Shown here: positions 1-7,805 of the stretch, piece by piece
Layout of the letters: every line of letters begins with the position of its first letter
Numbering within the stretch: position 1 is the first letter of the stretch
Origin: Breznakia pachnodae
GTDB lineage: Bacteria; Bacillota_I; Bacilli_A; Erysipelotrichales; Erysipelotrichaceae
Length of the DNA: 64,000 nucleotides
Direction of reading: 5' to 3'
NCBI RefSeq assembly: GCF_030814225.1
Contig: NZ_JAUSUR010000001.1
Span: forward strand, 620,001-684,000
Made by a program: the position numbers and the translations under genes
Notes under the pieces: generated by a model
What the model was told of the DNA's origin: nothing
The model's input: only the letters and a program-made list of their open reading frames with translations
The model's database searches: none

Positions 1-1727
1 TATTCCAATAATTCCTTACATACACCAGCTGGACATTTCTTATCCACGATATGAGCTACATACTCATCTCTAAAGTGATGTAAAGTTGAAATAATTGGAT
101 TTGCTGCTGTTTGACCTAAAGCACATAGTGAAGATTTTTGCATATGTTGCGATAATTCTTCAATTTTGTCTAAGTCTTCCATTTCTCCGTTACCAGAAGT
201 AATCTTTTCTAATATTTCATATAAACGTTTTGTTCCGATACGACATGGTGTACATTTACCACAACTTTCTTCTACTGTAAATTCAAGATAGAATTTTGCG
301 ATATCTACCATACAAGTATCTTCATCCAATACGATAAGTCCACCAGAACCCATCATACTTCCTAACTTAATTAAGTTATCATAGTCAATAGGAACATCCA
401 TGTTCTTAGCAGGAATACATCCTCCAGAAGGACCTCCTGTTTGAGCAGCCTTGAATTTCTTTCCATTAGGCACTCCACCACCGATTTCTTCAACGATTTC
501 ACGTAGTGTAATTCCCATAGGAACTTCCACAAGACCGACGTTCTTGATTTTTCCACCAATAGCGAATACTTTTGTACCCTTTGATGTTTCTGTTCCCATA
601 GATGCAAACCAATCTGCACCTTTCAAAATAATTTGAGGAATATTAGAATATGTTTCAACATTGTTTAATACTGTTGGTTTTCCAAACAATCCCTTAACTG
701 CTGGGAATGGTGGACGTGGTCTTGGTTCTCCACGGTTACCTTCAATACTTGTAATAAGGGCAGTTTCTTCACCACAGACGAATGCTCCTGCTCCTAAACG
801 AATTTCAATATCGAAATCAAAATCTGTTCCAAAAATATTTTTACCAATAATTCCAGAATCTCTTGCTTGGTCAATTGCAATTTGCAGACGGTTTACCGCG
901 ATTGGGTACTCTGCACGTACATAAACAAATCCTTGGTTTGCACCAATTGTATATGCTGCGATCGCCATAGCTTCAATAATACAGTGTGGATCTCCCTCTA
1001 AGATAGAACGGTCCATAAATGCACCTGGATCCCCTTCATCTGCATTACAACATACATATTTCTGGTTACTTTCGCTTGCTTTCGCAAACATCCATTTTTG
1101 ACCTGTAGAGAATCCTCCTCCTCCACGTCCTCTTAAACCAGAAGCTTTCATCACATCGATAACATCATCTGGACTCATTTCAGTAACTACTTTATGTAAT
1201 GCCTGATATCCATCTGTACCAATGTATTCTTCAATAATTTCAGGATTGATGACACCACAGTTTCTTAAAGAAACACGGTGTTGTTTGTTATAGAAATCTG
1301 TTTCCTGTAATGATTTGATTGTTCCATCTTCATTTACAGTATCTTCATATAATAATTCTTTAACAACATTGCCACCAATAATATGGTCATTCATAATTGT
1401 TTCCATATGTTCAGGCGTAACTTGTGAATAGAATACTCCTTCTGGATATACAATTACAACTGGTCCTAGCGCACATAATCCAAAACAACCAGTTTTAACC
1501 AATAATACTTTTTCTTCCAATTTGTTTGCTTGCATCGATGCCTCAATTACATCGGATACTTTTTTAGAACCTGATGAGTGACATCCTGTTCCAGCACAAA
1601 CTACGATTTGTTTTTCATAGTGATGTGCTTGATCTTCTACCAATTTTGCATTTGTATGAATTGCTGTTCTCACATCAACAATTGGTTTATACTCTTTTCT
1701 AATTTCATTTAACTTTTCAATGTTCAT
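1..1727 (-). CDS. hydB: NADH-dependent [FeFe]-hydrogenase subunit B / NuoF-like flavoprotein, 3' end cut by window edge
   Basis: The reading frame stays open from an ATG at 1727 to the left edge (about 575 residues), so the C-terminus is missing. The N-terminal ~120 residues form a thioredoxin-like 2Fe-2S domain (CAGTGC, then TGCFGLC). Next comes a NuoF core with the NADH loop RGRGGGGFSTG, the FMN region GAGAFVCGEETALI and the 4Fe-4S motif ESCGKCTPCR with a later SSLCALG. A ferredoxin domain begins at the edge (KKCPAGVC). This order is that of HydB/HndC subunits of NAD(P)-linked or electron-bifurcating hydrogenases, cytoplasmic enzymes that move electrons between NADH, ferredoxin and H2. It follows hydC by 9 nt with an AGGTGG ribosome site. 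The catalytic HydA subunit would be expected beyond the left edge. A formate-dehydrogenase-linked diaphorase is the main alternative. Confidence 0.9.
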   Translation of the reverse strand, partial: MNIEKLNEIRKEYKPIVDVRTAIHTNAKLVEDQAHHYEKQIVVCAGTGCHSSGSKKVSDVIEASMQANKLEEKVLLVKTGCFGLCALGPVVIVYPEGVFYSQVTPEHMETIMNDHIIGGNVVKELLYEDTVNEDGTIKSLQETDFYNKQHRVSLRNCGVINPEIIEEYIGTDGYQALHKVVTEMSPDDVIDVMKASGLRGRGGGGFSTGQKWMFAKASESNQKYVCCNADEGDPGAFMDRSILEGDPHCIIEAMAIAAYTIGANQGFVYVRAEYPIAVNRLQIAIDQARDSGIIGKNIFGTDFDFDIEIRLGAGAFVCGEETALITSIEGNRGEPRPRPPFPAVKGLFGKPTVLNNVETYSNIPQIILKGADWFASMGTETSKGTKVFAIGGKIKNVGLVEVPMGITLREIVEEIGGGVPNGKKFKAAQTGGPSGGCIPAKNMDVPIDYDNLIKLGSMMGSGGLIVLDEDTCMVDIAKFYLEFTVEESCGKCTPCRIGTKRLYEILEKITSGNGEMEDLDKIEELSQHMQKSSLCALGQTAANPIISTLHHFRDEYVAHIVDKKCPAGVCKELLE

Positions 1728-1736
1728 ATTTTCCAC

Positions 1737-2237
1737 CTACGCTTCCATATCTGTATACTTTTTCAAGATTCCTGCAACTTCTTCAGCAGTAACCTTTCCA
1801 TACACATCATCATTCACAAGCATTACTGGTGCTAATCCACATGCACCAACACATCTTGTTGCATCAATAGAAAATAATCCATCTTCAGTACAGTCTCCTG
1901 ACTTAATACTTAGTTTACTTTCAACTTCTTCTAATACTTTGTCTGCTCCTTTTACATAACAAGCAGTTCCAAGGCAAACACTAACTTTGTATTTTCCTTT
2001 TGGTTCAAGTGAAAATTGCGAATAAAAAGTAACAACACCATATACCTCTGATAGAGACATATCTAAACCTGCTGCTACCATCTTTTGAACTTCAAGCGGT
2101 AAATAGCCATAAATCTCTTGAGCCTCTTGTAAAACAGGCATCAACCCACCACGTTGAGTCTTATGTTCTTCAATCACTTTGTTTAGTTTTTGTTCCTGTT
2201 CAGGCGTACCTGAAAAAGGGGTTTTTTTATCTGACAT
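1737..2237 (-). CDS. hydC: Hydrogenase/NADH dehydrogenase 24 kDa subunit (NuoE-like, HydC)
   Basis: A 166-residue NuoE-family protein. Residues 15-75 are the helical N-terminal part. The thioredoxin-like domain follows and carries the four cysteines of a 2Fe-2S cluster: C88 and C93 (CLGTAC), C129 and C133 (CVGAC). The family hands electrons between the NuoF/HydB flavin subunit and the rest of the complex. The start at 2237 is supported by AGGAGG seven bases upstream. It is the first gene of the operon with hydB. A good -10 box (TATAAT at 2283-2288) and a TGTGA-N6-TCACA dyad lie upstream. Length is normal for the family. Confidence 0.92.
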   Translation of the reverse strand: MSDKKTPFSGTPEQEQKLNKVIEEHKTQRGGLMPVLQEAQEIYGYLPLEVQKMVAAGLDMSLSEVYGVVTFYSQFSLEPKGKYKVSVCLGTACYVKGADKVLEEVESKLSIKSGDCTEDGLFSIDATRCVGACGLAPVMLVNDDVYGKVTAEEVAGILKKYTDMEA

Positions 2238-2282
2238 ATGCGATCCTCCTAATAAAAAACCTGTATGCGCTTTCCAAATATC

Positions 2283-2288
2283 ATTATA
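2283..2288 (-). promoter_or_regulatory. -10 element of the hydCB promoter
   Basis: TATAAT on the minus strand, 46 bases upstream of the hydC start; the expected start point is near 2276. The sequence 17 bases further upstream is a poor -35, which suits a promoter needing an activator. Confidence 0.5.
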
Positions 2289-2328
2289 GTATAAATATCC
2301 TTTATTTACTAGTTCTTTTTTTATTAAT

Positions 2329-2344
2329 TGTGAGTAAAATCACA
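2329..2344 (-). promoter_or_regulatory. CRP/FNR-type operator upstream of hydCB
   Basis: TGTGAGTAAAATCACA is a perfect TGTGA-N6-TCACA dyad, the classic CRP/FNR family site. Its centre is about 60 bases upstream of the inferred start point, the position of a class I activator site. A Rex-type site is the alternative, but Rex repeats are normally longer. Confidence 0.5.
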
Positions 2345-2372
2345 TTCTAATTTTACTAGGTTTTAAGTTAGT

Positions 2373-2386
2373 TTTGGTTAACCAAA
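2373..2386. promoter_or_regulatory. 14-bp perfect palindrome upstream of hydCB
   Basis: TTTGGTTAACCAAA is a perfect palindrome between the terminator of the upstream gene and the CRP/FNR-like dyad. It may be a second operator for the hydrogenase operon; no binding protein can be named. Confidence 0.3.
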
Positions 2387-2396
2387 TTCAGGCTAA

Positions 2397-2425
2397 TTAA
2401 AAAGCACTGGATAACTCCAAGTGCT
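2397..2425 (-). terminator. Intrinsic terminator after the 76-residue membrane protein gene
   Basis: On the minus strand AGCACTTGGA/TCCAGTGCT forms a stem with one bulge and a GTTA loop, followed by TTTTT. It lies 65 bases after the stop of the small gene and separates it from the hydCB promoter. Confidence 0.7.
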
Positions 2426-2489
2426 GTGGGATATAAGAGACCAAAAGAAGAATTAATGAAGACTTAATTCTTAAAGTATTAACGATTTT

Positions 2490-2720
2490 TTATCTGTGTT
2501 CTTCCATAAATTGAAGTAAAATGATATCCCATTGGTCGCTAAAATCATAGGTGTATTCAGATTCCATGATAACTTCTTTTTCATTTGATAAAACATTATC
2601 ACGATATAAACTTCGCCCCTCCACTTCATCTATGTAATTAAACCGATTCACTTGCTGTTCATCAGTTACTAAGATAAACATAATAACTGCGAACACAATA
2701 TAAATTAAATTCCTCTTCAT
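2490..2720 (-). CDS. Small hypothetical protein with N-terminal membrane segment
   Basis: A 76-residue protein I do not recognise. Residues 4-19 are hydrophobic (IYIVFAVIMFILV), preceded by KR, so it is either membrane-anchored facing outward or secreted. The remaining ~55 residues are charged and rich in Asp/Glu. There is no lipobox cysteine. A GGAGG site six bases upstream of the ATG and a terminator just downstream support a genuine single-gene unit. Its neighbours (hydrogenase, UPF0210) do not suggest a role. Confidence 0.6.
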   Translation of the reverse strand: MKRNLIYIVFAVIMFILVTDEQQVNRFNYIDEVEGRSLYRDNVLSNEKEVIMESEYTYDFSDQWDIILLQFMEEHR

Positions 2721-2783
2721 ATGGCCTCCTACTTACTATACGAAATAGTAGTAAGGAAAGTTTCACACAAAGAGGAATTTGTT

Positions 2784-4142
2784 TTAATTTTTTAAACTTT
2801 GAATTGGTGCAGGAATTTTCCCTTTACGATGAATCATAATATTATTAGGAGTTTGATTAATATTCATTACTGGACCACTTCCAAGTAATCCACCAAACTC
2901 TAATTCATCACCAATCTTTTTACCAATTGCTGGTATTGCACGAACCGCTGTTGTTTTAGAATTTACCATTCCAATTGCAGCTTCATCCGCAATAATTCCT
3001 GAAATAACTTCAGGCGTTGTATCACCAGGCAATACAACCATATCAAGACCAACGGAACATACCGCAGTCATTGCTTCTAGTTTTTCTAATGATAGTGTAC
3101 CATTACGTACTGCTGCAATCATCCCTGCATCTTCTGATACTGGAATAAATGCACCTGATAAACCACCAACACTGCTACTAGCCATAACTCCACCTTTTTT
3201 AACAGCGTCATTTAGCATAGCAAGACAAGCGGTTGTCCCATAGGCACCACATGACTCTAATCCCATCTCTTCAAGGATATAAGCCACAGAATCACCTACA
3301 GCAGGTGTTGGTGCAAGTGACAGGTCAACAATCCCAAATGGAACTCCAAGACGCTCAGAAGCAATGCTACCAACCATCTGTCCCATTCTAGTTATCTTAA
3401 ATGCTGTTTTCTTAACGATATCAGCAATTTCATCCATTGGTAAGTCTTTAGGTGCTTTTGCAAGTGCTGCACGCACTACCCCAGGACCTGATACCCCAAC
3501 GTGAATTACACAGTCAGGTTCTCCAATACCATGGAACGCACCAGCCATAAATGGATTATCTTCAGGAGCATTACAGAATACAACTAACTTTGCTGCACCG
3601 ATACAATTACGATCCTTTGTAAGTTCAGCTGATTCTTTTACCATTCTACCCATTAATTCAACTGCATTCATATTGATTCCAGCTTTGGTTGAACCAATGT
3701 TTACAGATGCACAAACATGTTCTGTTTCAGCAAGTGCACGTGGAATTGATTCCATCAGTTCACGATCACCAGCAGCACATCCCTTTTGAACAAGTGCACT
3801 GAATCCACCAATAAAATTAACTCCTACTGTTTGTGCACACTTTTCAAGTGTATGTGCATATTTCACCGGATCTCCACCACTCACTGCTACTAACAATGAA
3901 ATAGGCGTAACCGAAATACGTTTATTAATAATAGGAATACCATATTCCTTTTCAATTTGTTCTCCAACAGCAACTAAGTCTTTCGCTTTTGTTGTAATCT
4001 TGTTGAAGATTTTCTCACAAGATTTATCAATATCACTATCTGCACAATCTAACAGTGAAATACCCATGGTAATCGTACGTACATCTAAATCCTCTTCATC
4101 AATCATCTTGATGGTTTCTAATATATTACTTATATTTAACAT
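2784..4142 (-). CDS. UPF0210 (PFL/DUF711) family protein
   Basis: A 452-residue protein spanning the full DUF711/UPF0210 family, which has a pyruvate-formate-lyase-like barrel fold but no proven reaction. It is rich in Gly-Ala turns ([31 protein letters not shown]) as in its homologues. It starts 12 bases after the stop of the ACT-domain gene, with GGGGGA as ribosome site. The UPF0237-UPF0210 pair is conserved in streptococci and many anaerobes, so the ACT protein is probably a ligand-sensing partner. The glycyl-radical motif of true PFL is not seen, so it should not be named a formate lyase. Confidence 0.9.
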   Translation of the reverse strand: MLNISNILETIKMIDEEDLDVRTITMGISLLDCADSDIDKSCEKIFNKITTKAKDLVAVGEQIEKEYGIPIINKRISVTPISLLVAVSGGDPVKYAHTLEKCAQTVGVNFIGGFSALVQKGCAAGDRELMESIPRALAETEHVCASVNIGSTKAGINMNAVELMGRMVKESAELTKDRNCIGAAKLVVFCNAPEDNPFMAGAFHGIGEPDCVIHVGVSGPGVVRAALAKAPKDLPMDEIADIVKKTAFKITRMGQMVGSIASERLGVPFGIVDLSLAPTPAVGDSVAYILEEMGLESCGAYGTTACLAMLNDAVKKGGVMASSSVGGLSGAFIPVSEDAGMIAAVRNGTLSLEKLEAMTAVCSVGLDMVVLPGDTTPEVISGIIADEAAIGMVNSKTTAVRAIPAIGKKIGDELEFGGLLGSGPVMNINQTPNNIMIHRKGKIPAPIQSLKN

Positions 4143-4154
4143 GTCGTTCCCCCA

Positions 4155-4424
4155 TTAAATCGTATGCATTGAATTGAAAATATCCTCGTGCATTACATGA
4201 ATCGTAAGCCCTAATGATTTTCCATATGCTTCCATCTCATCTACAAATGAAGTATACTCTACATCCAGTTTGTCGATTTCTACCAACATCACCATACAGA
4301 ACATTTCTTGCATAATTGTTTGACTAACATCTACAATGTTTGCTTTTACCTCTGCACACTTCGTACTTACATTGGACATAATACCAACACCATCTTTACC
4401 AATAACACTTACAACAGCTTTCAT
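4155..4424 (-). CDS. UPF0237 ACT-domain protein
   Basis: An 89-residue protein that is a single ACT domain (KAVVSVIGKDGVGIMSNVST...). ACT domains bind amino acids or similar small ligands, usually as dimers. The start at 4424 is chosen because TAAGGAGGAG sits just upstream. A longer frame reaching 4541 would add a low-complexity hydrophobic stretch with no ribosome site. It is the first gene of a two-gene unit with UPF0210. Similar proteins are sometimes annotated as GcvR-like, but no glycine-cleavage genes are present. Confidence 0.88.
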   Translation of the reverse strand: MKAVVSVIGKDGVGIMSNVSTKCAEVKANIVDVSQTIMQEMFCMVMLVEIDKLDVEYTSFVDEMEAYGKSLGLTIHVMHEDIFNSMHTI

Positions 4425-4586
4425 GTAATACTCCTCCTTATAATAGTTTTTATTATTATATGTGAAATAAAGGTTAAACTCAACATAAAGAAAAAGAAAT
4501 ATCTTAATTTTCGCTCTTATTGCTAATAAAAGCGCTAACATTTCTCTTTTTCTACATTATTTCTTTTCTCTATCCTTATATATAAG

Positions 4587-4617
4587 AAAAGAAAGCAACA
4601 AATTAATCGTTGCTTTC
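4587..4617 (-). terminator. Terminator overlapping the end of the manA-DUF3284 unit
   Basis: GAAAGCAAC...GTTGCTTTC, followed by T-rich sequence on the minus strand. The left arm is made by the last codons of the DUF3284 gene. Confidence 0.75.
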
Positions 4618-5058
4618 TTCCGTTGTTTCTGGATTTCTTCTATTGATTATTTCTTGTTCCAAAAGGTCCAATGTCTGAATCATTTTCTTCTTTGTTGCTT
4701 TGCTACGCATAGACTTATTAAGTTTCACAAGGAATCGATTACTAATGATATCTTCTTCATATGTATCTTCAATATGATCATCATCAATTTTTCTTATTAT
4801 ATGAGAAATGATTTGTTCAGTCCCATTTGTTTCCATAACAAGCATATAAGAATTTGGAATATCCAATACTCTTATCTCACTCTTTACTTCAAACTCTTGT
4901 TTTCCTCGTTTAAAATGACGCGTAAAAGTATATCCTTCTTTCACATCTTCAACCCTTAAGTCTTTTGATACTATACGCTGCAGTTCTTTATGAAGATTTT
5001 CCATAATATATTCAAAGAATTCTTCATTACTTATATTCATCACCTTTTGTACAATCAT
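4603..5058 (-). CDS. DUF3284 domain protein (copy 1)
   Basis: A 151-residue protein of the DUF3284 family, known mainly from sugar-PTS neighbourhoods in Firmicutes; its biochemical role is unknown. It begins MIVQKVMNISNEEFFEYI and has alternating beta strands and a C-terminal basic helix, consistent with an SRPBCC-like fold. It lies 10 bases downstream of manA and should be co-transcribed with it. A clear paralogue sits at 49181-49633 beside a ROK kinase. The shared neighbours suggest a link with hexose phosphates; this is inference. Confidence 0.8.
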   Translation of the reverse strand: MIVQKVMNISNEEFFEYIMENLHKELQRIVSKDLRVEDVKEGYTFTRHFKRGKQEFEVKSEIRVLDIPNSYMLVMETNGTEQIISHIIRKIDDDHIEDTYEEDIISNRFLVKLNKSMRSKATKKKMIQTLDLLEQEIINRRNPETTEESND

Positions 5059-5068
5059 AATTTACCTC

Positions 5069-6031
5069 TTAAATAAATGTTTCAATTACGTTACAGTTTC
5101 CAATAATTTTAAAATTACCAAATCCTGCAGGAATAAAAATACTGTCTCCTTTTTTGAACTCAATCACTTGGTCTTCTGATTCTACAGTTCCTTCACCTTC
5201 TAAAATAATATAAGAATGGAAACTGCTGTCATCAACACTTAGACTAAGCTCTTTCTTAACGTCATACTCTATTGTAGTAAAATATTCGGTTTTTGCCAAT
5301 AGCGTATCACTATAATTGTCATGAATTTCTTTTTTACCTTCTGGTTCTCCATTTTTACCACTAGGTGTAAGAATACTTACATCCACTGCTTTATCAATGT
5401 GTAACTCTCTAGGTTTTCCATCCACACCAACACGACCAAAGTCATATACACGATAAGTCGAATTTGAATTCTGTTGGATTTCACAAATCAGACATCCCGT
5501 TCCAATTGCGTGAATCGTACCCGCCTTAATAAAGAAGCAGTCACCCTTTTTTACTTCTACTTTATGTAATACATCTAAAATCGTATCATCTTCAATATGT
5601 TTTCTGAATGCTTCTTTTGTAAGATCTTGATTCACTCCATAGTATAAGAATGATCCTGGTTCACAATCTACAATATACCACATCTCATTCTTTCCATATT
5701 CATGTTCTACACGTAGTGCATATTCATCATTTGGATGAACTTGAATCGATAGTGGTTGTTTTGCATCAATAAATTTAATTAGAATTGGAAACTGGTCAAA
5801 GTGTTGAGCGTTACTTCCCCAAATACCTTTTCCCATTCCATCTAAATATTCCACAAATGTTTTTCCTTGATATTCACCGTTCAGTACAGTTGCTGGTCCA
5901 TCTGGATGAGCACTTAACTCCCATGCTTCAGCTACAATATCAAGATCAGTTTTCATCTTATAGTTATCTTTTAATCTGGTTCCACCCCAAAGATAATCTT
6001 TGAAAGCAGGACTTAGTTTAATCATTTCCAT
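5069..6031 (-). CDS. manA: Mannose-6-phosphate isomerase, class I
   Basis: A 320-residue cupin-type isomerase that interconverts mannose 6-phosphate and fructose 6-phosphate in the cytoplasm. The zinc ligands of the family are visible: Q97 and H99 in SIQVHP, E116 in KNEMWY, and H174 in GTIHAIG. The arginine segment STYRVYDFGR follows. The C-terminal cupin half ends with FIPAGFGNFKI. Length matches the short Bacillus-type ManA. It is followed by DUF3284 in one unit. A more diverged second copy is at 58565-59500 next to an epimerase, so the two probably serve different sugars. Confidence 0.93.
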   Translation of the reverse strand: MEMIKLSPAFKDYLWGGTRLKDNYKMKTDLDIVAEAWELSAHPDGPATVLNGEYQGKTFVEYLDGMGKGIWGSNAQHFDQFPILIKFIDAKQPLSIQVHPNDEYALRVEHEYGKNEMWYIVDCEPGSFLYYGVNQDLTKEAFRKHIEDDTILDVLHKVEVKKGDCFFIKAGTIHAIGTGCLICEIQQNSNSTYRVYDFGRVGVDGKPRELHIDKAVDVSILTPSGKNGEPEGKKEIHDNYSDTLLAKTEYFTTIEYDVKKELSLSVDDSSFHSYIILEGEGTVESEDQVIEFKKGDSIFIPAGFGNFKIIGNCNVIETFI

Positions 6032-6177
6032 TGTCTTCTCCTTTGCTCGATTTCCTACGATTCATTATACACTACATTCCCTAGTAACGAGAAGTAAAAT
6101 CAATCAAAATACGTCTATTTCATTCAAAAGAGGTACAAATGATGTCTGTACCTCTTTCTGCATATTATATCTATTAA

Positions 6178-7680
6178 CTATTTCACCTGATACCCTAAGG
6201 CTTTGATATTCGCAATCATCTGGTCATATGTTATTTCACCAGATACATATTTCATTACATAATTCATAACTGCATCTGTATCAATTGGTGTTGATGATTC
6301 AAGATTTAATGTAACATTATCTACAGTAATAGTTGAAGTGTAAGTAGTTGTTCCACCACCACCTCCACCATTACCATTATCTGATGGAGTTGTCGTTGTT
6401 GTAGTACTACCCGAAACGGTTCCTGATTCCACATTTGGACTATCCATTAGAGCTGCAAATATTTGATCCCAACTCATTACTGATGTAAATCGATAATATC
6501 TTGGTGCAGAAGCTCCTGGTATATTTACTGACTGTACTTCAACATTCAATCCCAGATATCCACCATGCACTGCCTGACCATTACCTAGATAAATCGCTAC
6601 ATGGGCAGATCCGGTTCCTCCATTGTCATAATAGATAATATCACCAGCCTGCGCACTGCTTGCACTTACTGCTGTTGATAATTCAGGAAAATAATATACT
6701 CCAATATAATTAATCCACTGCTCTCCACCTGCAATCATTCCTGCATCCATAAGTGCATAGGTAACCAGTTGATCACAAGCCAAACTTTGCCCAACTCTGC
6801 CTAACGCTGCATTTGCGACTGCATTATTGGTAGAGGTAATTGGTGTAACTGGTGCTGTACTATTTTGACTTGATGTACCTTCACTTGCTCCACTAGTGTC
6901 AGTTGTACCTGCAGTACCTTCAGATTCATTAGACTCACCATTATCAGTCTGCTCATTTGCTAGATGATACGCGAGTTCTCCAATCTCACTATCTTCGGCG
7001 CCAGCTGCTAAATCCTCTTTCGCAATCTTTGTACCTTCAGCAACCACTTCAATCTTATATTCTACAGAAGCAGTATTATAGTTCTTGTCAATTGTAAGAA
7101 CGTTTACTGTATACACACCTTCTTTTGTTGTATCAAGATCAGAATAGATGACTGAATATCCAAATTCTACTCTATCTGTCTTATACGCTTCTACATCTTC
7201 GTTTGATTTAAATGTATTCTTCTTTGTTTTATCATAAAAACTTTCTACATCCGATGAAATACTATCAAAGGTTTCTTTATCTACAACTTCTACCTTCTTC
7301 ATATCTCCATCAACTTCATCATATATCTTGTTTAGATTACCTACGAGTAAAAACCCTCCATTTGCAGATATCTTCTTTGTAGAGCTGGCATCTTGAATCA
7401 ATTCAATCTTCGGTTCTTTTGTGTCTTCTACAATTACCTCTTTTGATTCCTTCTCACCTTTTTCTTCCCATTCAACAACATATGTTCCCATTACACTAGG
7501 ATTAACATCAACTGAAAATGTTTCAACATCTTTTGATACTCCTAATAACTTATAAGGATCATATTCACTTCCATACTCCAAACGATAAGTATTAGCCTTC
7601 TTATCATTTTCGATTGCAACAATCACTGCAAGTGCTGCAATTGACGCAATAACGCCAAAAATTAGTAATTTCTTTTTCAT
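6178..7680 (-). CDS. Secreted/membrane-anchored NlpC/P60-like cell wall hydrolase
   Basis: A 500-residue exported protein. Residues 4-22 are a signal anchor after MKKK. Residues ~30-230 look like one or two beta-sandwich (Ig-like) domains. A Ser/Thr/Gly-rich linker follows. Residues ~290-400 are an NlpC/P60-like domain with the candidate catalytic Cys in LACDQLVTYALMDAG, the histidine in SAHVAIYLG and a later HGG. Another Gly/Thr-rich linker leads to a short C-terminal domain (INLEL-type strands and two helices). Such enzymes cut peptide bonds in peptidoglycan stem peptides. The GGGGGA site supports the start. The adjacent gene also encodes a surface protein, but the intergenic hairpin suggests separate units. 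Confidence 0.8.
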   Translation of the reverse strand: MKKKLLIFGVIASIAALAVIVAIENDKKANTYRLEYGSEYDPYKLLGVSKDVETFSVDVNPSVMGTYVVEWEEKGEKESKEVIVEDTKEPKIELIQDASSTKKISANGGFLLVGNLNKIYDEVDGDMKKVEVVDKETFDSISSDVESFYDKTKKNTFKSNEDVEAYKTDRVEFGYSVIYSDLDTTKEGVYTVNVLTIDKNYNTASVEYKIEVVAEGTKIAKEDLAAGAEDSEIGELAYHLANEQTDNGESNESEGTAGTTDTSGASEGTSSQNSTAPVTPITSTNNAVANAALGRVGQSLACDQLVTYALMDAGMIAGGEQWINYIGVYYFPELSTAVSASSAQAGDIIYYDNGGTGSAHVAIYLGNGQAVHGGYLGLNVEVQSVNIPGASAPRYYRFTSVMSWDQIFAALMDSPNVESGTVSGSTTTTTTPSDNGNGGGGGGTTTYTSTITVDNVTLNLESSTPIDTDAVMNYVMKYVSGEITYDQMIANIKALGYQVK

Positions 7681-7773
7681 GATTCCCCCTGATTTCTCAA
7701 TAAAATTATAACATATATAATTATATGTTTTTACATATTTCCCCTCTTTATCATGCTTAATTTAAAATAAATC

Positions 7774-7791
7774 GCGGACATTATTGTCCGC
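7774..7791 (-). terminator. Stem-loop after the 979-residue surface protein gene
   Basis: GCGGACA-TTAT-TGTCCGC, a 7-bp stem followed on the minus strand by an AT-rich tail. The tail has few consecutive Ts, so termination may be partial. Confidence 0.6.
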
Positions 7792-7805
7792 AATTCATAA
7801 ATGCA

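Noticed and set aside
2329-2344. Rex site upstream of the hydrogenase operon
   Set aside because: The dyad has a 6-base spacer and short arms as in CRP/FNR sites; Rex sites have longer TTGTGAAA/TTAACAA-type arms. Kept only as an alternative.
2784-4142. Annotation of the UPF0210 protein as pyruvate formate-lyase
   Set aside because: No glycyl-radical motif or catalytic cysteine pair is seen; only the fold family is shared.
4425-4541. Longer N-terminus for the ACT-domain protein
   Set aside because: The extension is hydrophobic low-complexity sequence and the strong ribosome site lies at the shorter start.
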